Assembly (NCBI RefSeq): GCF_002860365.1
Contig: NZ_NMWT01000005.1
Location: 10,514-74,513 of the forward strand
Source of the DNA: Bifidobacterium parmae
Lineage (GTDB): Bacteria > Actinomycetota > Actinomycetes > Actinomycetales > Bifidobacteriaceae
Direction: 5' to 3'
Length of the DNA stretch: 64,000 nt
Positions 18,098 through 25,768 of this stretch are shown one piece after another. Each line of letters begins with the position of its first letter. Position 1 is the first letter of the stretch. The translations under genes were made by a program, and so were the position numbers. The notes under the pieces are model-generated. The model was given only the letters and a program-made list of their open reading frames with translations. It had not been told where the DNA came from and searched no databases.

Positions 18098-18976
18098 ATG
18101 AAACCGGCCGAACACGGCATCCTCGACGAGGGCTCCGAATTCTACATCTACACGCCCAGCAAAACCGCGCTGCGCACGTTCCTCTACCCGCTGCGCGTCG
18201 GCTCGTTCCGCTACGAGGCCGGCTACCGGCAGGAGCGCGGCTCGTTCGACAGCTTCCTGCTCATGGCGATCCGCCGCGGCTCGTTCGACGTCACGACCGC
18301 GCAGGGCACCGCCCACGCCGCGAAGGGGGATTTCGCGCTGATCGACTGCTACGCCCATCACGCCTACGGCACCGACGAGCCGAGCGACGTGCTGTGGATG
18401 CATTTCGACGGCGCGATGGCGCGCGCCTACCACGATCTGATCGTCTCGCGCCTCGGCGTCACGTTCACGCTCAAGGATCCGGGCTACGCGCTGACGCGTC
18501 TCAACGCGATCTACGACACGTTCCACGCCGGCGCGCGCATCTCGGAGCCGCAGATGGCGAAGCACATCACCGACATCCTCACCGAGTTCGCCGTCGCCGC
18601 GTCCGACGCCGGCGTCTCGGCGCAGCGCCAGCCGCACGCCATCGAGGACGTGCTCACCTACATCTCGAACCATCTGGGCGATCCGCTGCCGATCGGCGAG
18701 CTGGCGGCGATGGCCTACATGAGCGAATACCATTTCATCCGCGTGTTCAAGAAGGAGACCGGGTACACGCCGCACGCCTACATCATGGACGCGCGCATGC
18801 ACGCGGCGAAGTATCTGCTCATCAATTCGGACATGCCGCTGAAGCGTCTGTGCGAGGAGTGCGGCTTCACCGACACCTCCGCGTTCTGCGCCGCGTTCAA
18901 ACGCAAGAACGGCGTCTCCCCCATCCGCTTCCGCGCCGAGTCCCTGCGGATCGGCGCCGGGGCGGATGGTTCCTGA
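18098..18976 (+). CDS. AraC-family transcriptional regulator (second copy)
   Basis: AraC-type activator of 292 residues. The N-terminal effector region (TFLYPLRVGSFRYEAGYRQE) is followed by a C-terminal double HTH (LAAMAYMSEYHFIRVFKKE near 205-223; LKRLCEECGFTDTSAFCAAFKR near 248-270). It is a paralogue of the regulator at 7703-8614. The ATG has AAGGAAGGAG just upstream. It is divergently transcribed from the DUF5107/TPR gene, the classic arrangement for a local regulator; direct repeats in the two promoter regions are its likely targets (inference). Confidence 0.9.
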   Translation: MKPAEHGILDEGSEFYIYTPSKTALRTFLYPLRVGSFRYEAGYRQERGSFDSFLLMAIRRGSFDVTTAQGTAHAAKGDFALIDCYAHHAYGTDEPSDVLWMHFDGAMARAYHDLIVSRLGVTFTLKDPGYALTRLNAIYDTFHAGARISEPQMAKHITDILTEFAVAASDAGVSAQRQPHAIEDVLTYISNHLGDPLPIGELAAMAYMSEYHFIRVFKKETGYTPHAYIMDARMHAAKYLLINSDMPLKRLCEECGFTDTSAFCAAFKRKNGVSPIRFRAESLRIGAGADGS

Positions 18977-19001
18977 GACGCCGCGGAGAAGTCCGCCGCG
19001 T

Positions 19002-20450
19002 CTACCGTTCGCGGGCGGCCGCGGCGAGTGACCTGAGCCGCGCGTCGAAGCGCGGCCAGTCGGTCTTCATCGCCGTCAGGAGCTTCCGGTTCGGCACCTC
19101 GTCGATCGGCACCCATTCGATCTCGAGGCTTTCGTCGTCGTTCGCGCGCGGGTGCACCTCGTGCCCCGGCTTCTCGAACGCGAACACGGTGGTGTACGCC
19201 CACGGCCCGTGGTCCTCGCGGTAGGAGCCGACCACCTCGATGTCCTCGGGGGTGATGTTCGCCTCCTCGAAGCTTTCGCGCAGCGCGCCCTCGATCGGCG
19301 ATTCGCCGTCCGCGGTCGCGCCGCCGGGGATGCCCCACGTGCCGCCTTCCGCCGACCATGTCGCGCGGTGCTGCATGACGACGTGCGTCACCTCGCCGCT
19401 CGTCTTGTCGCGGCGGGCGAGCAGCACGCCGGACGCGCCGTTCGTTCCCCAATGCTTGCGTCCGCACGCGCAGTCCACCCAGCCGTCGCCCGGCTGGTGC
19501 ACGTTCTCCTTCGGCGGGATCTCGTTGCCGTCCTTGTCGAGCACGCCCGGCAGGTCCTCGCCGCGCGCCACGTTCCACAGGTCGGTCCAGTCGACGCCGA
19601 GCTCGCCGACGAGACGACGGAGCAGCGGCAGGCTGATGCCGATGATGCCGTGCGGGTCGCCGTCGATCGCATCGATGAACGCGCCGCCGAAGCCTTCGAG
19701 CGTGAACGATCCGGCGACCTCCAACGGCTCGCCGGTCGCGATGTAGCGTTCGATGTCGCGGTCGGTGAACTCGCCGAACCGCACGGTCGCGTGGCTCGCG
19801 CCGCGCGCGACGCGACCGGTCGCGAAGTCGATCACGCAATGCCCGGTCCACAGCTCGCCTGTCGCCCCGCTCATGCGGCGCAGCCGTTCGCGCGCCACGT
19901 CGACGCTGTGCGGCTTGCCGTAGCATTCGCCGTCGAGCAGGAACATCGAATCGCAGCCGACAATCAGCGGCCCGACGGTCGCACGCGTCAATCCCGGCTG
20001 CAGCGCGATCACGTTGGAGATCGGCTCGGTGACGGTCGGCATGTCCACGCCGGAGAAGTCGCGCGTCGTGGCGATCTCGTCGCGCGAATAGTCGATGGAC
20101 GCGGCGTCGGCGTCGCCATCGCCGCCGGCCGCCGCGGCACGCGCGTCGGCGGCGATCACGCTCGCCGCGCGCAACGGGTACGCGATGACGCGTTCGCCCG
20201 TCGCGGCCGACGCCGTCGCCGCGATGTCGCGGTACGCGCGGTGCACGGCCTCGGCCTTCGCGCCGGCGAGAATCGTCACACGCCGTTCGATGGCGAGATC
20301 GTCGACGGCGACGCCGTCGGCGGCGGCCGCCGCTTCGAGCGCGGCGGGCTCGTCGACGTGCGAGACGCGGATCGTCGGGCACACGCCCGCCGCATACAGC
20401 ACGTCGCGGCGCGGCTTCGACTTCGATGCGAGAATCAGCGGAATGGACAT
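19002..20450 (-). CDS. Maf-like nucleotide pyrophosphatase fused to a Nudix hydrolase
   Basis: Two-domain protein of 482 residues. The N-terminal Maf/HAM1-like domain (house-cleaning pyrophosphatase acting on modified NTPs) starts SIPLILASKSKPRRDVLYAA and has VGCDSMFLLDGECYGKP near 170. The C-terminal Nudix domain (about 325-482) has a near-consensus box GGATADGESPIEGALRESFEEANI in which the last conserved Gly is Asn; a GWVDCACGRKHWG segment before it may hold a metal. The Maf part carries an Ala/Asp-rich insertion near 125-150. Start: GGAAGG five bases before ATG 20450. Both halves would sanitise nucleotide pools. Confidence 0.85.
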   Translation of the reverse strand: MSIPLILASKSKPRRDVLYAAGVCPTIRVSHVDEPAALEAAAAADGVAVDDLAIERRVTILAGAKAEAVHRAYRDIAATASAATGERVIAYPLRAASVIAADARAAAAGGDGDADAASIDYSRDEIATTRDFSGVDMPTVTEPISNVIALQPGLTRATVGPLIVGCDSMFLLDGECYGKPHSVDVARERLRRMSGATGELWTGHCVIDFATGRVARGASHATVRFGEFTDRDIERYIATGEPLEVAGSFTLEGFGGAFIDAIDGDPHGIIGISLPLLRRLVGELGVDWTDLWNVARGEDLPGVLDKDGNEIPPKENVHQPGDGWVDCACGRKHWGTNGASGVLLARRDKTSGEVTHVVMQHRATWSAEGGTWGIPGGATADGESPIEGALRESFEEANITPEDIEVVGSYREDHGPWAYTTVFAFEKPGHEVHPRANDDESLEIEWVPIDEVPNRKLLTAMKTDWPRFDARLRSLAAAARER

Positions 20451-20460
20451 GCATACCTTC

Positions 20461-20509
20461 CCGCTCCCGCTGGCGGGAGCTGTCGAACGAAGTGAGACTG
20501 AGGGTGGTC
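20461..20509. repeat. Half copy of the composite palindromic repeat
   Basis: These 49 bases are identical to 20542-20590, the left half of the next copy. They contain a GCTCCCGCTGGCGGGAGC hairpin and end in CTGAGGGTGGTC. They begin ten bases upstream of the Maf-Nudix start codon, so they fall in its leader. Confidence 0.9.
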
Positions 20510-20543
20510 CCACACGGAACCACATGACACATCCGACATATCC

Positions 20544-20660
20544 GCTCCCGCTGGCGGGAGCTGTCGAACGAAGTGAGACTGAGGGTGGTCGTGCGGTCCT
20601 ACGACCATGCCGCGACCACCCTCGGACCGCCTGACGCGGCCGGCTCCCGCCGGCGGGAGC
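20544..20660. repeat. Composite palindromic repeat, full copy
   Basis: A GCTCCCGCTGGCGGGAGC hairpin at the left end, CTGAGGGTGGTC and its partner GACCACCCTC in the middle, and a GGCTCCCGCCGGCGGGAGCC hairpin at the right end. The whole unit can fold as one cruciform. It fills the gap between thrB (stop 20670) and the Maf-Nudix gene. Confidence 0.9.
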
Positions 20661-20669
20661 CGAAACGGA

Positions 20670-21704
20670 CTACCGGCGCACGACTTCCACGCCGGCGGTG
20701 TTGATGGGCAGGTGGAGGACGCGCCAATGCCCGGAGGCGAGCTGTTCGGCGGCGATCTCGTCGATGGCCTCGCGCGCGTCGCCGTAGTGCAAGACGAGCA
20801 CGCACGGGCCGGCGCCGGAGACGGCGGCCGCATAGCCCTTGGCGCGGAACATGCGGATCAGCTCGGTGCTCGGCGGCATGAGCGCGCCGCGGTACGGCTG
20901 ATGCAGCTTGTCCTGCGTGGCGGTGAACAGCAGCGCGTTCGCCTCGTGGCTGGCGTCGGAGCCCTCCGCCTCGGAGGCGCCGCCGGTCGTGGCGAGCACG
21001 GTCGGGTTCATCGCGGCGGGCAGGAGCCCGACGCGCGAGACGTTGTACACGGCGTCCTTGTACGGCAGTTCGGCGGGCAGCGCCTGACGCGCCTTCTCGG
21101 TGGACAGCTCGTAGTCGGGCACGAACACGGCGGCGGTGATCGCCTTGTCGACCGGATAGTTGACCGTGTGGAAGCCGCCGTGCAGCGGGTCGCCGCCGGG
21201 GATGGCGACCGAGCCGACGCCCTCCGCTGTCTCGAAGTCCCAGGAGACGGTGAGTCCGCCGAACACGGCGGGCGCCACGTTGTCCGGGTGGCCTTCGATC
21301 TGGGCGGCCATGTCGAAGATGGCGGGGCGGTTGAGCGTGCCGGGCTGCGCGAACGCGGCGGCCGCGGCGATGCCGGCGACGATCGCCTCGGCGGACGAGC
21401 CCATGCCGCGCGCCTGCGGGATGTTGTTCGTCGCCTCGAGCGTGAAGCCGAGTCGTCCGAGGCCGAACGTGGCGCAGGCGCGGCGGAACGTGGAGACGAC
21501 GAGATGCGTCTCGTCGCGCGGCAGCGTGTCCTCGCCTTCGCCGTGGATGATGACGTGCGCGACGCCGTCGGCCGGATCGTCGTTCAGCGTGAACGTGAGC
21601 TCGTCGTGGTAGTCGAGCGCGAGGCCGACGGTGTCGAAGCCGGAGCCGAGGTTGGCGCTGGTCGCCGGCACGCGCACCGTGACCTGATTGCAGATGGGGT
21701 TCAT
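20670..21704 (-). CDS. thrB: Homoserine kinase
   Basis: GHMP-family kinase phosphorylating L-homoserine for threonine synthesis. It has 344 residues. The N-terminal VRVPATSANLGSGFDTVGLAL is the homoserine-kinase signature, and the ATP-binding GHMP motif is ARGMGSSAEAIVAG near residue 95. A C-terminal GHMP motif is present (SGAGPCVLVL near 290). GGAAACC precedes the ATG. It lies 23 bp after hom in the usual hom-thrB operon. Confidence 0.96.
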   Translation of the reverse strand: MNPICNQVTVRVPATSANLGSGFDTVGLALDYHDELTFTLNDDPADGVAHVIIHGEGEDTLPRDETHLVVSTFRRACATFGLGRLGFTLEATNNIPQARGMGSSAEAIVAGIAAAAAFAQPGTLNRPAIFDMAAQIEGHPDNVAPAVFGGLTVSWDFETAEGVGSVAIPGGDPLHGGFHTVNYPVDKAITAAVFVPDYELSTEKARQALPAELPYKDAVYNVSRVGLLPAAMNPTVLATTGGASEAEGSDASHEANALLFTATQDKLHQPYRGALMPPSTELIRMFRAKGYAAAVSGAGPCVLVLHYGDAREAIDEIAAEQLASGHWRVLHLPINTAGVEVVRR

Positions 21705-21727
21705 GGTTTCCTGGTTTCCTCTGGGGA

Positions 21728-23044
21728 TCAGTCGAGGACGCGCAGGATGGACGGCTGGCCGGTGACGAAGTCGAGCGCCTGGACGGCCTTGACGGTCTCG
21801 CGCAGCGTGATCTCGTCGGTCGCGTGCGTGACGAGGCGCAGCTGCTGGACCTCGCCGTCATAGCCCGGGGCCTTGAGCGAGGGCTTGAGGTCCTGGTTGA
21901 CGCCGTTGATCGAGACGCCGTTGCGCGCGAACTCGGTGGCGATGGCGGCGAGCACGCCCGGCTTGTCGTGGATGAGGAAGCGCACGGCGAACGCGGCCTT
22001 CGACGCGTTGATCGGCGCCTTCTTCAGATCCTTGTACAGCGGGATGGACGGGCCGGTGCAGCCGGCGGCGATGTGGCGGGCGACGGTCACGACGTCGCCG
22101 ACGACGGCGGAGGCGGTCGGCGCGCCGCCGGCGCCGCGGCCGTAGAACATGAGGTCGTCGGCGGCCTCGGCCTTGACGAAGATCGCGTTGAAGGAGCCGT
22201 GCACGCTGGCGAGCGGGTGGGTCTCGTCGATGAGCGCCGGGTAGACGCGCGCGGAGACGCCGGCCTCGCCGTTCTCGACGACGGCGAGCAGCTTGATGAC
22301 CTTGTGCTCGGCGGTCGCGGCGGCGATGTCGTCGGCGGTGATGTTGGTGATGCCCTCGACGGAGACGTCGTCGATGGTGACGGAGGTGTGGAAGCCGAGC
22401 GTCGCCATGATGGCGGCCTTGTTGGCGGCGTCGTAGCCTTCGATGTCGCCGGTCGGGTCGGCCTCGGCGTAGCCCTTGGCCTGCGCGTCCCTGAGGACGT
22501 CGTCGAACTGAAGGCCCTTGACGGTCATCTCGTCGAGGATGTAGTTGGTGGTGCCGTTGACGATGCCGAGCATGCTCGTCACCTTGTCGCCGACGAGGGA
22601 TTCGCGTAAGGGTCGCAGGAACGGGATCGCGCCGCCCACGGCCGCCTCGAAGTAGATGTCGACGCCCTTGGCCTCGGCGGCCGCGTAGATCTCCGGGCCG
22701 TACTTGGCGAGCAGCGCCTTGTTCGCGGTGACGACGGACGCGCCGGATTCGATGGCGGCGAGCACGAACGTGCGCGCCACGGTGGTGCCGCCGATCAGCT
22801 CGATGACGATGTCGGAGTTCGTGGCGACGCTCATCGTGTCGGTGGTGACGATCGACTGGTCGATCCACGGGAACCGCTCGGTCTCCTTCGGATCGAGGCA
22901 GGCGACGCCGGTCAGCTCGATGGGACGGCCGATGCGGGCGGCGAGCTCGTCCTTCTGCTCGACGATGAGACGTGCGGTCTGCGAGCCCACGGTGCCGGCG
23001 CCCAACAGTCCGACGCGGATGGGGGTTGCGTTCTGGTCAGCCAC
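21728..23044 (-). CDS. hom: Homoserine dehydrogenase
   Basis: NAD(P)-dependent reduction of aspartate semialdehyde to homoserine, the branch point to threonine and methionine. The Rossmann motif GLLGAGTVGSQTARL is at the N-terminus, the catalytic-domain segment GYDAANKAAIMATLGFHT lies mid-protein, and a C-terminal ACT domain (FLIHDKPGVLAAIATEFARNG) implies threonine feedback. The GTG at 23044 is preferred (438 residues, family length) because AAGGGA lies six bases upstream; an in-frame ATG about 16 codons earlier is a weaker option. Followed closely by thrB. Confidence 0.96.
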   Translation of the reverse strand: MADQNATPIRVGLLGAGTVGSQTARLIVEQKDELAARIGRPIELTGVACLDPKETERFPWIDQSIVTTDTMSVATNSDIVIELIGGTTVARTFVLAAIESGASVVTANKALLAKYGPEIYAAAEAKGVDIYFEAAVGGAIPFLRPLRESLVGDKVTSMLGIVNGTTNYILDEMTVKGLQFDDVLRDAQAKGYAEADPTGDIEGYDAANKAAIMATLGFHTSVTIDDVSVEGITNITADDIAAATAEHKVIKLLAVVENGEAGVSARVYPALIDETHPLASVHGSFNAIFVKAEAADDLMFYGRGAGGAPTASAVVGDVVTVARHIAAGCTGPSIPLYKDLKKAPINASKAAFAVRFLIHDKPGVLAAIATEFARNGVSINGVNQDLKPSLKAPGYDGEVQQLRLVTHATDEITLRETVKAVQALDFVTGQPSILRVLD

Positions 23045-23134
23045 GGAAATTCCCTTCTGCTGTACGGCGATCTTTGCCACCATCCTACGGAACCTTTTCG
23101 ACACGCCGGCGGGAAAGATTCTTTACCGAGATCG

Positions 23135-23148
23135 TGCAAACGATTGCC
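23135..23148. promoter_or_regulatory. LacI-type operator candidate between hom and the PTS genes
   Basis: TGCAAACGATTGCC matches the LacI-family half-site pattern TGCAAACG/CGTTTGCA at 12 of 14 positions. The 23045-23400 gap also holds a GGATGC/GCATCC hairpin (23191-23206) and no supported gene. The site could serve hom, the PTS gene or both. Confidence 0.4.
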
Positions 23149-23400
23149 GGAAATCGGACCCCACACGCGAGTAGCGCTTACGGGCGCAACGGATGCCGCC
23201 GCATCCGCCTTTCAATGCATACAAAGTTAACGAATTGCTTGCGCCGCATGTCCGACGTGACGTACCATAACGGATGAAGCGGTGCTGCCCGAGAAGCAGG
23301 AACGCGACGGCCAACGAAGGCCCGAGCGCTGCGGCGAAGACGACGCAGACGGGAACCCACCCCACCGCCGGAATCCTCGCAATGAGGGAGGTAAGAAGTA

Positions 23401-24927
23401 ATGAAAGCCTATATCCAGCGACTAGGCCGAGCGTTGATGCTGCCGGTCGCCTGCCTGCCCGCCGCGGCGCTCTTCCTCGGCATCGGCTACTGGATCGACC
23501 CGAGCGGATGGGGCGGCAACAACGTCGTCGCCGCCTACCTGTGCAAGACCGGCTCCGCGATCCTCGACAACCTCGGCCTGCTGTTCGCGGTCGGCGTCGC
23601 CGTCGGCATGGCCCGCGAGCGCGACGGCGCGTCCGCGCTGTCCGGCCTCGTCGGCTTCATGACGGTCACGACGATCATGAGCTCTGCGTCCGCGTTCCTC
23701 GGCTTCGACGCCGAGAACCCGCCGGCCGCGTTCGCCCCGGGCGCCATCGGCAACAAGAACGTGTTCTTCGGCATCATGGTCGGCTGCGTGGCCGGCGCGC
23801 TGTACAACAAGTTCCATAAGACGAAGCTGCCCGACTTCCTCGCGTTCTTCTCCGGCCGCCGCTGCGTGCCGATCCTGACCGCCGCGCTGATGAGCGTCGT
23901 GTCGCTGCTGCTGCTGTTCGTGTGGCCGCTCATCTACAACGGCCTGGTCTCCTTCGGCGAGGCGATCATGGGCATGGGCGCGGTCGGCGCCGGCATCTAC
24001 GCGTTCTTCAACCGTCTGCTCATCCCGACCGGCCTGCACCACGCGCTCAACAACGTGTTCTGGTTCAACCTGGCCGGCATCGACGACATCACGAAGTTCT
24101 GGAGCGGCATGGGCGGCCTCGACGGCAAGACCGCGGCCGTGGTCGCGACCGGCGGCTTCCACCCGTGGGGCGAGTACGTGACCGGCATGTACCAGGCCGG
24201 CTTCTTCCCGATTATGATGTTCGGCCTGCCCGCCGGCGCGTTCGCGATCTACAAGAACGCGAAGCCGCAGAACAAGAAGGCCGTCGGCTCGCTGATGCTG
24301 GCGGGCGGTCTGGCCGCCTTCCTCACCGGCGTGACCGAGCCGCTCGAGTTCTCCTTCATGTTCGCCGCGTTCCCGCTGTACGTGGTGCACGCGCTGCTCA
24401 CCGCCCTGTCGGTGTTCATCGCCGCCTCGTTCCAGTGGATCGCCGGATTCAACTTCTCCGCGGGCTTCATCGACTGGTTCCTGTCGCTCAACGTGCCGCG
24501 CGCCCACATGCCGGTGATGCTGCTCGTGCAGGGTCTCGTGTTCGCGGTCATCTACTACTTCGTGTTCGACTTCATGATCAGGAAGTTCAACCTGAAGACC
24601 CCGGGCCGCGGCGATGACGACGAGTCCATCTCCTCCTCCGCGCTCGAGGACGCCGCCCCGGCCGCCGCTGCCTCCTCCGACAAGGAGTCGACGCTCGCCG
24701 CGAAGCTCTACGAGCTGCTCGGCGGCAAGGCGAACGTGGTTGACATCGAGAACTGCGTGACCCGTCTGCGCATGGGCGTGCAGGACACCTCCAAGGTGGA
24801 TGTGGACGCGATCCGCAAGCTCGTGCCCGGCGTCAAGGTGATGGACGCGAAGAACATCCAGGTGGTGGTCGGCACGCAGGTGCAGGCCGTGGCCGACGCG
24901 ATGGAGGAGATCCACCGCAGGTCGTGA
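23401..24927 (+). CDS. PTS system glucose/N-acetylglucosamine-family EIIBC
   Basis: Membrane sugar phosphotransferase of the glucose superfamily, 508 residues. The IIC domain (about 1-395) has some ten membrane segments, starting LGRALMLPVACLPAAALFLG, with the LIPTGLHHALNN sugar-site region and GVTEPLEFSF. After a linker rich in Asp, Ala and Ser, the IIB domain (about 430-508) has its phosphorylated Cys in DIENCVTRLRM. IIA is a separate gene downstream. The ATG follows GAGGGAGGTAAG. On the opposite strand to hom and lysA, between them. Substrate (glucose versus GlcNAc) is not decided by sequence. Confidence 0.92.
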   Translation: MKAYIQRLGRALMLPVACLPAAALFLGIGYWIDPSGWGGNNVVAAYLCKTGSAILDNLGLLFAVGVAVGMARERDGASALSGLVGFMTVTTIMSSASAFLGFDAENPPAAFAPGAIGNKNVFFGIMVGCVAGALYNKFHKTKLPDFLAFFSGRRCVPILTAALMSVVSLLLLFVWPLIYNGLVSFGEAIMGMGAVGAGIYAFFNRLLIPTGLHHALNNVFWFNLAGIDDITKFWSGMGGLDGKTAAVVATGGFHPWGEYVTGMYQAGFFPIMMFGLPAGAFAIYKNAKPQNKKAVGSLMLAGGLAAFLTGVTEPLEFSFMFAAFPLYVVHALLTALSVFIAASFQWIAGFNFSAGFIDWFLSLNVPRAHMPVMLLVQGLVFAVIYYFVFDFMIRKFNLKTPGRGDDDESISSSALEDAAPAAAASSDKESTLAAKLYELLGGKANVVDIENCVTRLRMGVQDTSKVDVDAIRKLVPGVKVMDAKNIQVVVGTQVQAVADAMEEIHRRS

Positions 24928-25002
24928 CGTCGCTCCCGTGAGGGCGCACGCCCGCACCCTCACGACCCTTCATTCCCCGCATACCCTGTGCGCATCCATG
25001 CG

Positions 25003-25043
25003 CCACGAAGGCCGTTCCTTCCCCGGGAGGGCGGCCTTCGTGG
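25003..25043 (+). terminator. Strong hairpin between PTS IIBC and IIA
   Basis: CCACGAAGGCCG (25003-25014) pairs perfectly with CGGCCTTCGTGG (25032-25043). There is no long T-run, so it may attenuate rather than stop transcription, setting the ratio of IIBC to IIA. Confidence 0.6.
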
Positions 25044-25097
25044 TGTACGGTGGTGCTTGTCGCACGCAACCGGATCCCAGCATCAAGGAGGATTCCC

Positions 25098-25619
25098 ATG
25101 GGATTGTTCTCGAACCTGTTCCATAAGCCCGAAGCCGAGGAGGCTCCCGCGGCACCCGCGCCGATCGCGGTCGTCGCGCCGGTCGACGGCGCGATCATGC
25201 CGGTCGAGGAGGTGCCGGACGAGACGTTCGCCGCGAAGATCCTCGGCGACGGCTTCGGCGTGACGCCGACGTCCGGCACCGTGGTCGCCCCCGTGTCCGG
25301 CACGGTGACGACCGTCGCCGACGCGAAGCACGCGGTCGGCATCACCACCGACGGCGGCGTGGAGGTGCTCGTCCACATCGGCGTGGACACGGTGCAGCTC
25401 AAGGGCGAGCCGTTCGACGTGCTCGTCGCCGCCGGCCAGACCGTCACCGCGGGCAAGCCGATCGAACGCGTGGATCTGAAGGCGGTGAAGGCGGCCGGCA
25501 AACCGACCGACGTGATCGTCGTGTTCACGAATCCCGCCGCGATCGCCTCGCTCGACGTCGACACGTCCGCGCGCACCGTTGCCGCCGGCCAGAAGCTCGG
25601 CACGATGACCACGAAGTAG
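25098..25619 (+). CDS. PTS glucose-family EIIA component
   Basis: Soluble IIA(Glc)-type phosphocarrier of 173 residues that passes phosphate from HPr to the IIB domain of the preceding gene. The phosphorylated His is in VEVLVHIGVDTVQLKG near residue 95; the first family motif (PVDGAIMPVEEVPDETFAAKIL) is also intact. A short Ala/Pro-rich N-terminus precedes the domain. The ATG has an AAGGAGG site six bases upstream. It lies 170 bp after IIBC with a strong hairpin between. Confidence 0.95.
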   Translation: MGLFSNLFHKPEAEEAPAAPAPIAVVAPVDGAIMPVEEVPDETFAAKILGDGFGVTPTSGTVVAPVSGTVTTVADAKHAVGITTDGGVEVLVHIGVDTVQLKGEPFDVLVAAGQTVTAGKPIERVDLKAVKAAGKPTDVIVVFTNPAAIASLDVDTSARTVAAGQKLGTMTTK

Positions 25620-25643
25620 GTCTGCGCAAACCCGCAGGTTCCC

Positions 25644-25750
25644 GCCCCCGCCGGCGGGGGCTGTCCGTCCTCGGACGGACTGGGGGTGGTCCAGGCACAA
25701 AGCCCGCGACCACCCCCGGTCAGCTTCGCTGACGGCCCTCCTGCGGGGGC
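25644..25750. repeat. Composite palindromic repeat between convergent IIA and lysA
   Basis: Left hairpin GCCCCCGCCGGCGGGGGC, then GTCCGTCC/GGACGGAC, GGGGGTGGTC with its partner GACCACCCCC, and a right GC hairpin. It fills the gap between two converging genes and could act as a bidirectional terminator. Confidence 0.9.
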
Positions 25751-25768
25751 CTCGTCATATCCGGACCG

